A stretch of DNA of 64,000 nt from contig CM077115.1 in assembly GCA_039619475.1 (NCBI GenBank), positions 537,572,315-537,636,314 of the forward strand, given 5' to 3'. How positions within the stretch are numbered: the first letter of the stretch is position 1; every line of letters begins with the position of its first letter. The position numbers and the translations under genes are program-made. Of this stretch, positions 1 through 11,225 are shown piece after piece. Source of the DNA: Icerya purchasi. Its lineage: Eukaryota > Arthropoda > Insecta > Hemiptera > Monophlebidae. Below the pieces are notes generated by a model. That model was not told where the DNA came from. It saw only the letters and a program-made list of their open reading frames with translations, and did not search any database.

Positions 1-56
1 AGTTAAAAATTAATTTTCAATTACAAATAATTCTATAGATACATTATTTTTACATT

Positions 57-329
57 GTTTTACTACGCAATTTTAAAGATGCAAATTCATTTATTATATC
101 ATTAACGTTTAAATTCTTTACTAACTGTTCTAGATATAAATAAAATAGATAAATCATTTAACTTTTGGTGAGACATTATTGATCTGAAAAAATTTTGAAT
201 TTTTTTCATTGCAGGAAAAGAGCGTTCTGCTAAGCAGCTTGTTTGAAATAATGAAAGATAAATTCTAAACGCAATGTCTAAATTAGGAAGTACATTTTGC
301 GAATGTCTACTTCGTATTAAATTTGCCAT
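57..329 (-). pseudogene. hAT transposase C-terminal dimerisation domain fragment
   Basis: The minus strand encodes the end of a hAT-superfamily transposase. The core reads CLAERSFPAMKKIQNFF followed by RSIMSHQKLNDLSILFIS, which is the family's (S)xERSFSxLKxIKxxxRSTMxxxRLxxLxxL pattern. The main frame stops at 102. A shift of one frame there gives VNDIINEFASLKLRSK, the expected final helix of the domain, so a frameshift near 104 separates the last 15 residues. The catalytic core, BED or TTF finger and TIRs are not visible, so this is a relic of roughly 90 residues from a protein normally 600-800 long. In the full enzyme this domain mediates dimerisation in cut-and-paste transposition. I am sure of the superfamily, not of the subfamily. 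Confidence 0.65.
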
Positions 330-880
330 TTGAATAATAATATTTTCATCATTATAATTAAATTTCCAGTTTTAGGGTTATTTGAACGTAGACACAATTT
401 TTTTTACTATTTTTGTTTAAATTTTTGTTCTTCAATTTAAATTTAACTAAATGAAGTTTATCACGTATGTATGAATGAAAATTAATACATTCTGAAGTTA
501 ATGAATCTTCGAAATCTGTAGCGTAATTATTTATGAGGTTTGCATATTCTATTAGATTTACTTCCGTTGTCTCTTGATCTCAAATTGTTGAGATTAAAAT
601 TGAATTCTTATTTAAAAATACCACAACAAATTTTATGTATCGATTAATTCATAAATGTGATCAATTTTATTCAGCGCTAATCTTTTTTTGTGTTTCCCCT
701 TCCTTCTTATCACGTTATTGTTATTGTGTTTTTTTATAGTGTTCTTAGAGTTGGTTTACCCCCAGTTACATTCGAGTTTTTACTTTTTGTTTTTGTTCAA
801 TGATTACAAATTAAATAAAGTACATTTATTCATAATATGTTATTTTCGCCGACAGCGTGTTTATTCATCAGATTCATGAC
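330..880. other. Gene-free AT-rich stretch
   Basis: The left part may hold decayed upstream hAT sequence. No reading frame, repeat or motif here is convincing. Confidence 0.4.
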
Positions 881-910
881 CCCAGCACGCTTCCACTGCG
901 CCACTCTGCT
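881..910 (-). pseudogene. 5' half of initiator tRNA-Met
   Basis: Read on the minus strand, these 30 nt (AGCAGAGTGGCGCAGTGGAA then GCGTGCTGGG) match the acceptor 5' strand, D arm and start of the anticodon stem of eukaryotic initiator tRNA-Met as I remember it. The match stops at the anticodon loop. No anticodon arm closure, T arm or acceptor 3' strand follows, so it is not a functional tRNA gene. It could be the head of a tRNA-derived SINE, or a tRNA half copied into the genome by a retroelement. Confidence 0.6.
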
Positions 911-2300
911 TTGAGCACCTTTTATCGTTTGGTACGGCAAGAAATAATATAAATAATTCTTCGAAAAATCTTCTAAATTTTGTCGTATCAATAAGATACC
1001 GCTACTAGCCTCGTGAATTTTCAGTTTTTCTTCCAGTCTTGTTTGATCTCTTATCATTCCGACCAGCCATTGCCTCGTGCGCACTTTGAGAATTCCTTTT
1101 AACTGCTAATATAACCGTTTTGCCTAATAAAAAATGCACCGTCCGGTTTACACTTCGTTAATTTTAAATTTCTAGATTTCCCTGCTAACATGTTATTTGT
1201 CTATAATCATTTGGAAATTTTACCTAAATCAATATATTCCCCTTTTAACTTTTCTGTACATTAATGCAAGTTAAAAAATAATTTTATCGCATTCTTCTCC
1301 TACCCTGCTATGGCTGAAACGCCATAATATGAAATAATATTTTGGAAATTTTAAATATTTTTTAAAAGAAAAAAATTTTCAATCTCATGCAAATTAGCCG
1401 CCCTTCGAATTTTGCCGTTGTGGGCTGTAGCCCATTTAAGTCCGTGATGTAAATCCATGACTGCTTATGGGTATTTACAATTGTCCTCCAGCAATTTGGA
1501 AATGTTTATATTTATACTGTTATTTGTATACTTGTAATTATTTTCGGAAATATGCCTAAGGTATTTTCTCGTGTTAGTTTACTTTTTGTTCGCGATTAAT
1601 ATGTGTTAAAATATGCGAATGTGTTTTCAGATCAAAATAGTATCAAATCAGCACAACTAATTTCAGCAAATCCTCAAATAAACATAATAACTTTGGACAC
1701 TAAAACTTAATTATAATACAAATTTAAAGGATAACGTTAACACATTTTAATAAGAAAATTTTTAAAAAAAATGATAAACTAGCGACACGTTTATTTCCGC
1801 TAGATGAAAAAAATGCACTCAAAAGGCGATTGCCAGCATTCGACGCTCGCAACATTTTCAACTAGCTGTTGCAGACTAAAACGAAATACCGACCAAACAA
1901 AGGTTGCGTCCAAATTGAGAGTGCGATGCGGGCGTTAGGTTTGAACATCACCTCACTGGAACGCGGAGAATACGGCAGTATCCAAAATGAGTGATGCCTA
2001 CGTTTGTTTAACAATAGCTGTTTGTTTATATTGTTGTGCTTTTATTTTGTAATTGCATAATTTTTATATTTTTAATGGTTATTGAGAGTTGAAATATTAC
2101 TTATTCGTCGTAATAACTTATTATCAGTGTATGATGTCAAAAAAAAAAAAAAAAGAAGAGAAGAAATTGAATGAAATTCAGAGAAATATTTGATGAATTC
2201 CACCATTTATTTGCTGAAATTAAAAATAATAAAAACGCATATTATGAATACAGCTGAATGAGTGTAGAAACACGTAATTGATTAGTGGATCTGATATCTC
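911..2300. other. Gene-free stretch
   Basis: AT-rich with short homopolymer runs (poly-A at about 2140-2153). I see no coding exon, RNA gene or clear repeat. Confidence 0.4.
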
Positions 2301-4267
2301 CAAAGAGTCTAGTCGGTTAAGGGGGGTAAAAAGGCGCCTTTGAACTAATCTTTGTAAAAAAAATAAATACATCTAGGGCATAAAAAAAGTAGTTGATGCG
2401 TAAAGTTTCAGACCCCTAGTCCCACAGGAGACTGCTGTAGTCATCATTTTGTGATTTTCGTTTTTTTACGACATCTCAGACATTTTTCAGTCGATTTTAA
2501 AAATTCTCATTGGAGGTGAAAGATAATGGAAAGTTCTATAACGGTGAATTTTTTCAGATTTTTAGACGCTAAATTCAAAACGTTCAAAATTTTTAAAATG
2601 TCATAAAAAATATTTTAAAAATTCAGCAACGACAAAAAATATATATAACATGTATTGTAGTGTAAACTATCTACTGAAATTTTTTCAAATTTTTGAATGT
2701 GGTGGAAGAGGTTCAAAAAAAATATAAACATGCATTTTTGGCTGAAAACCCTCTTGAAATCCAAGTAATAACAATGGAATAGATATATCTTACGTATTTG
2801 AAGATAACAAGTTTTCCTGAATTTTTTCAGATTTTTAGAACAGGAGGAACGAATGGAACAAGTCAAAAATTAAATATAATCATACGTTTTTAGTTGAAAA
2901 ACCCCTTGAAATTCAACTAAACAACGAAATAGACATATATGTTACGTATATTATAATAAAATGTTTTTCTTTTCGGATTTTTAGAACAGATGAAACAAGT
3001 CCAAAAAAAATGAAAAGATGCATTTTTGGCTGAAAACCCTTTGAAACTTCAACTGGAAGCAAATTATAAAATGTAAGTTATATAATAATTAATTGTGTTA
3101 CCTAATTTGCTATTATGGGAATTTTAGTTATTTTTTTAATGATTTGTAATAACTAAGCTAGCTCAGAGCTAGTCCTGCGCAATAAGAATCACAGGAGAAA
3201 CTCTTGTCGATTTTACACGTAAGATTTCAACTACAGACTTTAAAAATATGCAAAAAACTACGTAGATACAAAAATACGTTGACGCGCGAAATAAGAAGCC
3301 ATGCTATTTTATATGTGCATGTGCCAGGACTCATACGGGGGCCTCAAATGAGTTGAAGAGAGTCGCTTCCCTCGCCTGGCGCATGCGCACATGAATTAAT
3401 ACGTCTCTATTTCGTGCTATAACTTATTTTTGTATCTATTTAATTTTTTGCGTATTTTTAAAGTCGGTAGTTGAAATCTTGTGGGTAAAATCGACAAGAG
3501 TTTCTCCTGTGATTTTTATTGCACAGAACTAGCTCTAAACTAGCTTAATACAAATCATTAGAAAATAATTAAACCATGGCTTCCGATTTTTTTTTCCCCC
3601 TTTTATTCACTTTTAAAGAGTGTTGAAAAAACTTACGGGGTTTTTCTTTGTTCTAAATATGACAAATGTATTTAAACTAATGTATTATAACTGAAAAATA
3701 ATGATGCTTTTAAGAAATAAAAAAATATATGGAGATTCTGCACGAATTTAAAGTTCCCATAATAGCAAATTTGGTGACACAATGACCGAAATTACGTAAC
3801 TTACATTTTATAGTTTGCTGTTTTTCAGTTGAAAATGCATGTTTTTATTTTTTTTTTAAACCTCTTCCACCACTTTTAAATATCGGAAAAAATTTCAGTA
3901 GATAGTTTACACTACAATACATGTTATATATTTTTTTCGTCGTTACTGAATTTTTAAAATATTTTTTATGACATTTTAAAAATTTTGAACGTTTTGAATT
4001 TAGCGTCTAAAAATCTGAAAAAATTCACCGTTATAGAACTTTCCATTATCATTCACCTCCAATAAGAATTTTTTAAATCGACTGAAAAATGTCTGAGATG
4101 TCGTAAAAAACGAAAATCACAAAATGACGACTACAGCGTTCTCCTGTGGGACTAGGGGTCTGAAATTTTCAGCATCAACTGCTTTTTTTATGCCCTAGAT
4201 GTATATAGTTTTTTACGAAGTTTGGTTCAAAGGCATTTTTACCCCCTTAACCGGCTAGACCCTTTGC
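2301..4267. mobile_element. Foldback element: 1.97-kb near-complete palindrome
   Basis: The two halves are reverse complements along almost the whole length. The outer ends pair (CAAAGAGTCTAGTCGGTTAA at 2301-2320 against 4248-4267). Further in, the arm around 2400-2720 pairs with 3860-4190 at high identity. The inner part around 3143-3260 pairs with 3440-3560, leaving a loop of under 200 bp near 3350. The symmetry point of the outer arms is near 3284 and that of the inner arms near 3351, because the left arm carries extra tandem copies and other indels. No transposase ORF is inside. The structure is that of a foldback or large hairpin MITE. Possible target duplication TATCT at 2295-2299 and 4271-4275, but this is weak. 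Confidence 0.8.
2731..3072 (+). repeat. Tandem units inside the left foldback arm
   Basis: A unit beginning TGCATTTTTGGCTGAAAACC recurs at about 2731, 2883 and 3019. The first two units are about 152 and 136 bp and the third is partial. Each contains the segment GATTTTTAGAACAG and a 'CTTGAAATNCAA' stretch. The right arm has only one equivalent unit, so the tandem expansion happened after the palindrome formed or was lost from one arm. Confidence 0.65.
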
Positions 4268-5377
4268 TGCTATCTATAACAAACTTTAAGCGTCTAATTT
4301 CAATAGAAGAAATACTTACGGTCATAATACCATAGTTTCATACTCAGCTACCGGTGACTACCTATTCGTACATTTTAGCTGTACAGATATAGGTACTGTA
4401 CTAATTGTCATATGCAACTATAGTATACACAGAAGACTACATTCGAAGTTGACTGTAACCGTTTGTTATAGCGTTACAAGTGCATTTTCGTGTGACTTTG
4501 CTATTTACTAACTAGCGCGCGTGGTGGTTTGCCATTGCCTTCTACATGAAATAGCGAGTATTTAATTTAGTTTTTTGTAATAATTCACAATTAGGTAAAT
4601 AAAATCTGTAGTTGTTAATTAGCGATGTAAATAATCGCGTACTATTGGGATACGTGATTACTTGCTAAGAAAATTATTAGAAAGATTGTTAATTATTGCA
4701 TGTGTAATAATGAAATAATTTTATTGTTACATTCGATTTCTGGAAACTGGTACATTTTATAGACAACTAGCCTATTCGTACCGAATTTTTAAGGCAACCA
4801 TATCATACATTGTAAAAAGAATTTATATTACCATTTGATACGTATTGAAAGATGAACATATCTCAGTTCCAATTTTGGAAGAATTTAAAAATATTGCAGA
4901 TGATTTTTACGAAAAATGGGGATTTCCCAATTTCCTTCCACCATATATGTACCTTCGTTTATAATATATGTTTATTTTATTGCGTAAAATCGGCGGTATT
5001 TCCACTTCTGTAATTAATTGTTCCATTATTATAGTTAAAAATATATAAAACCATAGTTGAAAGAACTCTAAACTCAAACCGCACCACTACCACAAATTGG
5101 ACACACTGTAAGATTACATGAGTTTGAAAATATTTTTGCAATGCCCGCTCGTATCGCACGGTCAATTGAACATAGCCTTAGGCAAATAGCTACTTGTTTA
5201 GGGAGAACTCTAGTGTATGAACGAATTTAATTTACAAGAATAATTCTAAATATTTATATGTGTAATAAAAAATATGATGTCATTATATTTACATGCAAGA
5301 AAAGAAAAAAAAAAAAGGTAAACTAAGAGAAAAATGTAAAAAAATAGAATTAGTGAAATTAGGTTGAAAATGTTTTG
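4268..5377. other. Gene-free stretch
   Basis: AT-rich sequence with no supported gene. The only short ORF (4977-5165, minus) resembles nothing and has no supporting context. Confidence 0.4.
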
Positions 5378-5817
5378 TTTTTTTTTTTTTTAAAAAAAAA
5401 ATTACCGACTTCAAGATTTATTATAAAAATTTAATAAAAATGCACTAAAAAGCAAAAGATAATTACTCCCAATAAGAAAATATATTTTAGAGTGATATAC
5501 CTTATGGTGATATTTTATGGTAATTCTTATGCAGCATTAACTTTTTGAAGTTGGCATCAAAATTCATATTACAATACCTGGGAACAATCTAATGAATATT
5601 TAATGCAGTTTTTAATTATTATTTTAATATGAATTTGATGCCGACTCCAAAAAGTTAATGTTGCATAAAAATTACCATAATATCACCTTTAAGGTATATC
5701 ATTCTGAAATATATTTTTTATCGAATAATTATTTTTTACTTTTTAGTACGTCTTTATTAAATTTTTATAATAACATTTGAAGTCGGGTTTTTTTTTTTTT
5801 TTCTAAAAAAAAACAAA
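5378..5817. mobile_element. MITE-like hairpin, about 0.44 kb
   Basis: A second long palindrome. The left arm starts with a T-run/A-run, then ACCGACTTCAAGATTTATTA. The right arm ends with the reverse complement, ACATTTGAAGTCGGG plus T-run. Inner arms also pair: 5530-5570 with its GTTGGCATCAAAATTCATAT mirrors ATATGAATTTGATGCCGACT near 5629-5648. The symmetry centre is near 5598, with arms of about 200 bp and a short loop of roughly 40-60 bp. There is no coding capacity. Most likely a non-autonomous DNA element. Confidence 0.7.
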
Positions 5818-6385
5818 TTTTATTTTACAATTTTTAGCATTATAATTGAATTTGTTTCTTGCTAAAAATCAACTTTTTGGAACAAGTTCTTATTCGCAGC
5901 TTGTCGGTAGGAGTAAACTGGCAGAAAAGGCGAGGTAACAAAAATCACGCTGTACGCCGTCCGGCGGGCGACCTTCACTCAGTCCCATTCTATTATATAG
6001 GGTGTGTGTGTGTGTGTGTGGTGCGATCAAGCGAGTATCGAGATTCAGGCAGCAAGAATCGTACGCGGTCAGCTGTATAAGCTCAATTCTAAACACGTCA
6101 CATTTTATTGAATTTGAAAATTGGCCCGGTTTTTTTGTGCGACGTTAGCACACTTCAACGAGTCTGATGATTAATTTATTGTTTTTTTTTTGTTTTAATT
6201 CATACGGGGGATTTATATATTGTGTCATTTTTTATTGTATACTTTATGAATGACTTTATACGTGTATATCTACCAGAAAGTGAAAGGAACTTCGTTTCTA
6301 CCGGGTGTCTAGACACCACTTCTCTTTTTTAATTATATTATTCTACATATTTTATGCTTTAAAAAAAAAAACAAGTTCACTCCAA
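5818..6385. other. Gene-free stretch with (GT)n
   Basis: Contains a (GT)n microsatellite at about 6001-6021. I see no gene. ORFs on both strands around 5860-6096 overlap each other and the microsatellite, and look like chance. Confidence 0.4.
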
Positions 6386-6990
6386 CATGATGTTTCATGC
6401 GTTGAGGATTCCGTATGTGAAACTATAATTTATGTTTACGTAATATTAAATTCAAAACAAAGAAATCTGATTTTTTGCGGCATACAGAAGGAGAGATACA
6501 TAATTTTTCGCGCTTTTCTGAACTCTATTCGTCAACATCGAACGTTTCGTTAAAGAAATGAAATGCGGTTTCGTTCCCGACAAACAGCTTTCTTTGCAAC
6601 GATATGATATCACATGACCGGGAAAAAAAAAGTAATTTTTTTTTCAGAGATGACGTACTTTTGGCGCCCCGAGGAATTCATTTTAAAGTTGAAAACCCAG
6701 ATGTTCCAATCCAGAGAACTATACGGGGATGCGCCTATTTCTAACCTTGTTCAAAATTTTTAGCTATAATACTTGGGCCGCAAAGTGGGGAGATGTTTAA
6801 TTTTTCGCGCTTTTTTGAACTTTTCGTCAACTTTGAAAGTTTTCTTACGGAAATTAAATACGGGGTTGTTCCCGAAAAATAGCGGTCTTTCTATCGATAT
6901 ATCATCACACGCCTGGGGAAAAAAATACCTTTTTCGAAACTTTCGGCGCCCCGAGGATTTAACTATAAAGTTGTAAGCTCGGCTATCACG
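6386..6990 (+). repeat. Dispersed repeat family X, two divergent units in tandem
   Basis: Unit one (6386-6700) and unit two (about 6770-6990) share a skeleton: GGAGA, AATTTTTCGCGCTTTT, TTCCCGA near an ATAGC/ACAGC, then GGCGCCCCGAGGA and AAAGTTG. A third copy lies at 54862-55175, and its start is shared with the ends of the inverted 0.98-kb repeats at 38.3-38.4 and 49.2-49.3 kb. No protein is evident. The 147-residue minus-strand ORF across unit two is a low-complexity shadow. Class unknown. Confidence 0.6.
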
Positions 6991-8485
6991 CGGTACTCTG
7001 TCTAATGAACAAAAAATCAGCCAATTCAGTCTATATGAACATAAGTATGCACGAACAAACAGAAAAAAAAAAAAAAATATACATGACGAGCGTATAACCT
7101 CCTTTTTTTTGGAAGTCGGTAGAAAGCGGAAGCTAAATCGGAATAGCCGACAGAAAGTATTTGGAAAAATCGACAGCGAGAGAGCAAATTTTAGATAACA
7201 CATCTAAGAAAAGAACAAATATGTGGAAAATGAAAATTTTCACGACAACAGAAAAGGGTATTTGAATTAAATTGTATGTAAGATGCTTCAATTTTACAAA
7301 ATATTATTCCTTTCCTTCGGGTTTTATATAGCAGTGTAGTTGTGCATATGTTTTTACAATTTTCCTTTTCATAGAATATGAGTGGAGAAAATTTGAATTT
7401 ATTTATCCTAAATACATGTAATTTAAGAAAACGTTATTAGTTTTCGTAAATGAGAAAAATCTCTTTTATGATACTATTATTTTAACTGAAATATGAATTA
7501 TGGGAAAAGAGAAAGATACAATATACCTAGGTATAAATGTCTGTCAGTGTTGAGAAACAAACGGTTCTGATGAAGTTGCTATTTTCATTAAAGATAATAT
7601 TAATTATGCAGTTAAAGATGTTAAGTTTACAATAGGAACTACGATGTTCTTGAAAATTTTACTTAAAAACAGCTGTTTTTCTTGTGAAGGAATTCAAACA
7701 AATGCTACATATTATCGGGAAATGTAGTTATAATCGCGGCTGGTGTGGATGTAAACGTGTTTGATAGAAAAGCGGCTAACGTGAACGTGGTGACTTCTAA
7801 AACCCATATCGAGCATTTTTTAAAGTTTTCGTTAGCATATTGAGCATTTTACAATTTTCGTTAGTTCCCATGAAATTATGTGTCGAATAGATATCAGGAT
7901 GCATGGACAATTTTCTAGTGTGCTTATATTGTTCTTACTTATCTATAGTTCTATACGGTGTATTTCAAATGCATATATTTCTATTTCGGTTTTTAAATGC
8001 GACAGTGTGGAAATAAAATTGTAACAGGCTAAACAAAATGGACAGTTTGTTCGGAAAAAATATATACATATATATAGGCTTCGACACTTAAAGAATAGGC
8101 AATAGCGAATTTGGAGAACATTACACGGGATGGTTCTAAAAACAGAAATAAAAAAAAATCGTTAAAATCAACAAAATTTTAATTGAAATCGTTAATAGTA
8201 GTTCGTGAGTAGGTATAAGAAATAAACAAACGAGAAGTTTTATAGTTTGGAGAAATAAGTGTGCAGGTAAAATTAAAATTGTAATTAAATATTTTCATGC
8301 ACCATGAAAAAAGGTACATTGTAAAGTCGCAATTTCGACAGAATTTCCGAAGTTATTTAAAATAAAATTAAAGTGCCTTATTTTGATAAATAAAAAATTG
8401 TTGGTGCTTACAACTCCTTTTTTCAAAGAAAAAGTCTTATCGGAAAACTAATGTTTTTCTTTTTTCTTAATGTTACATCCGTATA
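6991..8485. other. Mostly gene-free, possible LINE endonuclease trace
   Basis: Around 7568-7740 on the plus strand a short frame reads DEVAIFIKDNINYAVKD, which faintly resembles the GGVAIYIKDxL segment of LINE apurinic endonucleases. It is too short and isolated to name. The rest holds AT-rich sequence and a short (TA)n near 8060. Confidence 0.25.
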
Positions 8486-9012
8486 CAGTGGCGGCCCTAG
8501 TAAAATTTTTAGGTGATGCGAGATCTCAAAATAGCGCCCCTGCAAATATAAAACTTAGCGATCTTTCTATGCAACTGCGTATCCGTGATTATGCTCTACA
8601 TAGTTTACGTTCGGACAAAAGGAAATGTAATTTTTTATATATAAACAGCATCAGACCGATTAAACATCTATAGAGGCATATCTGAATGTCAACTTGTCAA
8701 ATGAGTAATAATAACAACTGATATTCTGTTTGACAACTTTCATTTAAACTGTTATCCCCTGCAGACAGTAATCCATTTTAAAGTAATAAAACGACCAATT
8801 TGATTTAAAAAAAACAACCTAGATGGCCATCTATCTAGCTTTCGCGCTTGCAAATTTTTTGACTAAGTTCGAATAATTTAACTTCCGAGCGATGGCATTT
8901 TCTATAGACAAAATTCCAAGATCTGATAGTCTTTCCTGACACATAGTAGATCATCGTAAGTAAGCTTTTATACGTTTTAATTTACCGAAACTTCGTCCCT
9001 TTACCGACAGTT
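8486..9012 (-). pseudogene. hAT element 3' end with C-terminal transposase domain
   Basis: Minus-strand frame from about 9012 reads SVKGRSFGKLKRIKAYLR, one in-frame stop, then STMCQERLSDLGILSIE, NAIARKLNYSNLVKKF and ASAKAR before a stop. This is the complete hAT C-terminal dimerisation domain. The plus strand at 8486 begins CAGTGGCGGCCCTAG, the same terminal sequence as the hAT 5' end at 12824, so 8486 is the element's 3' terminus with about 330 bp of 3' UTR. Upstream transposase sequence is cut off near 9066, where the tail of LINE A begins. The single stop inside the most conserved motif marks it as dead. Confidence 0.7.
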
Positions 9013-9065
9013 GCACGTACATTATTATATTGTTAAATTTAGTCCCTTTTAAAAACTCGTATTTT

Positions 9066-11225
9066 TATTGTAATGTTTTTATTTTTATTTTTATTTTTAT
9101 TTTTATTTTTATTTTTTTATCGCTACTTATAAGAAGTATACAAATTATAATTGGTAATTTTTTTGTCAATTATGTTATAAAAATTATATTTTTTTTTTAT
9201 TATTGCGTTTGCTAACAGAGAGCCTTAGCCCAGCCAAATGGAAGAAATCAATGAAACAGATTAAAAGCTATATTTTTATTTTATCGGCAATGGAAGCAAG
9301 GAACAGTTCTAGAACAGCAACAACTGAGAGTTTGTGATGGGAAATAACAGAAGGGGGAAATTTGGAAAGGCGAATAGATATATATATATATATATGAGAT
9401 AGAATAGGAATTTTATTGGGGGAAAAACGCCAGTGACGGAGGATAAAAGAATAAGAGGTACTGATATTTGACGAGGAAGTGGAAAAACGTTTGATGAGAA
9501 AGCGATAACCCAAATAAGATCTTCGGATGAACAGAGGACAGATGTTGGATTCAGATAGAATGGCTGGAATAGGAGATGACCACAAAACTCCGAGACAAAG
9601 CCGTAGGTAACTCTGTTTTAGAAGCGATCTAATTTGTAAAGAATTGATTTGGAAGAGTTACCACATAAAAAATTACAATAATTCAATTTGGAGCGTGTGA
9701 AAGATTTGTACAACGTTATTAGCACGGAAGGATCGTAGGTGAGAGGGTTTTTTTTTATTTATTTATTTTTTTCTTTTCAGCCTGGACCAAAGCAAATATT
9801 CGAGTCACCAAACAAACCATTTGTTAAGCATGCTTTCAAAGAGTTCCCTTAGGCAAGAAACTAGAGAAGTAGGAAGAAGAGCAGAAGAATTATTCTTGGC
9901 AATAGGGATAATAACAACGAAAGTGTTCCATGAATCAGGGATAGAACCGGACTGAAGGAAAGAGTTAAAATGATTTAAAGAATTTTGACTTTGCAGATAA
10001 GTTTTTGAGGATGAAGTAAGAAACTTTATCGTGGCTTAAGCAGGAGCTGGAAGAGTTTTCCAGGGAAAAAAGAAGTTCAGAGAAGGAAAAGTTGGAGGAA
10101 AGGAGGCGAGGCGACGATGGGTAAGAAAGTATTAAAGGGCTCACTTCATTACAGTTAGGAACATAATCAGGAGCTATAGAATCTAAGAAAGAAGAAAGCC
10201 TATCCTAAGAAGGATTGGAGCTAGGCGGGCGTTCGGAAAGAGAATTTCTAAAAACTTTAGCCAACTTCCAGACTTTGGAAATAGGAGTCGATCGAGAAAA
10301 GGAAGAGCAAAAGGATTTCCAAGAGTTTTTTTTGGCGCTTTTGGGGATATATCTGGTCCTAGCGTTCGAGCTCCTACAAGCCAAGAAGTGGTTAAATGTT
10401 CTAAAGCTAAACAAACTTTGATTGACAACAGCTGTGCAGTTCCCATTCCACCACAGTGGTGAAGCCTTCAAAGAATGATTGTTTCAGGCGGTGAAAACAA
10501 TGCTACAGCAGAGGAGATAGAATTAGTAAAAGATGAATTTTGAGAAATGGCATCGTTTTCTACTTGTATTGCAGGGGAAGGCCTGAGTCAACATTAAACC
10601 GAAATCTATTCCAATCAGTTTTACATAGATTCCAATCAGAATACTGAGAAGGTGTAAATGAAGAAGAAAGAAGAGGACAATGGAAGTCATTAAGAACAAT
10701 GTAGATCGGAACGTGGTCACCGCCGGAGGTACCATCTAGAGTTCCCCACAAGGATTTGAGGGCTATATCAGAGGAAACCGAGGACAGGTCGGTTGAACTA
10801 GAGATATGCTAGAACTTGAAGAAGGTGTGAAAACTGTCATTTAGGAGAACCAAATTATAATCAAAAATTACCTCCTCTGTAATTGTGCCATTCCTGTTAT
10901 AACTGGAACAACCTTATAGCGGCGGATGGGAGTTCTAATCTCCGCTGACCATGAAAGGGCGAAGAATAGAATTCAAAATCAAGCCAAATGAGAAATCGTG
11001 TAAGTTATAGGACGGTGGAATGTAAGAGGAGACAAGATTAAAACTTTTACCATAACACAATGAGATTGAGACATGAACTAAATTCGGATTAAGAGGATTG
11101 GAAGAAACGAAGGAAAAATTATCATGATGAATAAAATGCACGTCTTTTCCAATGAGTGTAACAGTTCCGCCATAGCCGTCAGCCCCACTCGAACCGACTA
11201 AGGAGTATCCTCAAATTCGAATAGA
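9066..11225 (-). pseudogene. LINE A: I/R1-type non-LTR retrotransposon relic, RT core deleted
   Basis: Reads on the minus strand from about 11225 down. It is a decayed relative of LINE B at 57.9-62.5 kb. Endonuclease traces: ADGYGGTVTLIGK (11.17-11.13 kb), NLVSSYIPPSYNLHDF and VSGD (11141-10935), then TLDGTSGGDHVPI (10751-10700). The post-endonuclease linker lies at 10471-10205 (WWNGN, FRTFNHF, KVWKLAKVFRNS). Next come the start of the RT at 10150-9780 and, after a break at about 9740-9780, the RT/RNase H connection and 'RRSYLGYRFLIKRFSTSSSN' (9585-9268). Thumb-side pieces survive, but no palm motif such as FADD is found, so the RT core is deleted. The 3' end is a (TAAAAA)n tail on the minus strand (9072-9115). 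Frameshifts and stops are many. Confidence 0.7.

Noticed and set aside
881..960. Functional tRNA-Met gene
   Set aside because: Only the 5' half matches. The anticodon arm does not close and no T arm follows.
6760..7203. 147-residue minus-strand ORF
   Set aside because: It crosses repeat family X and a run of Phe/Lys codons from homopolymers; the other unit and copy do not keep the frame.
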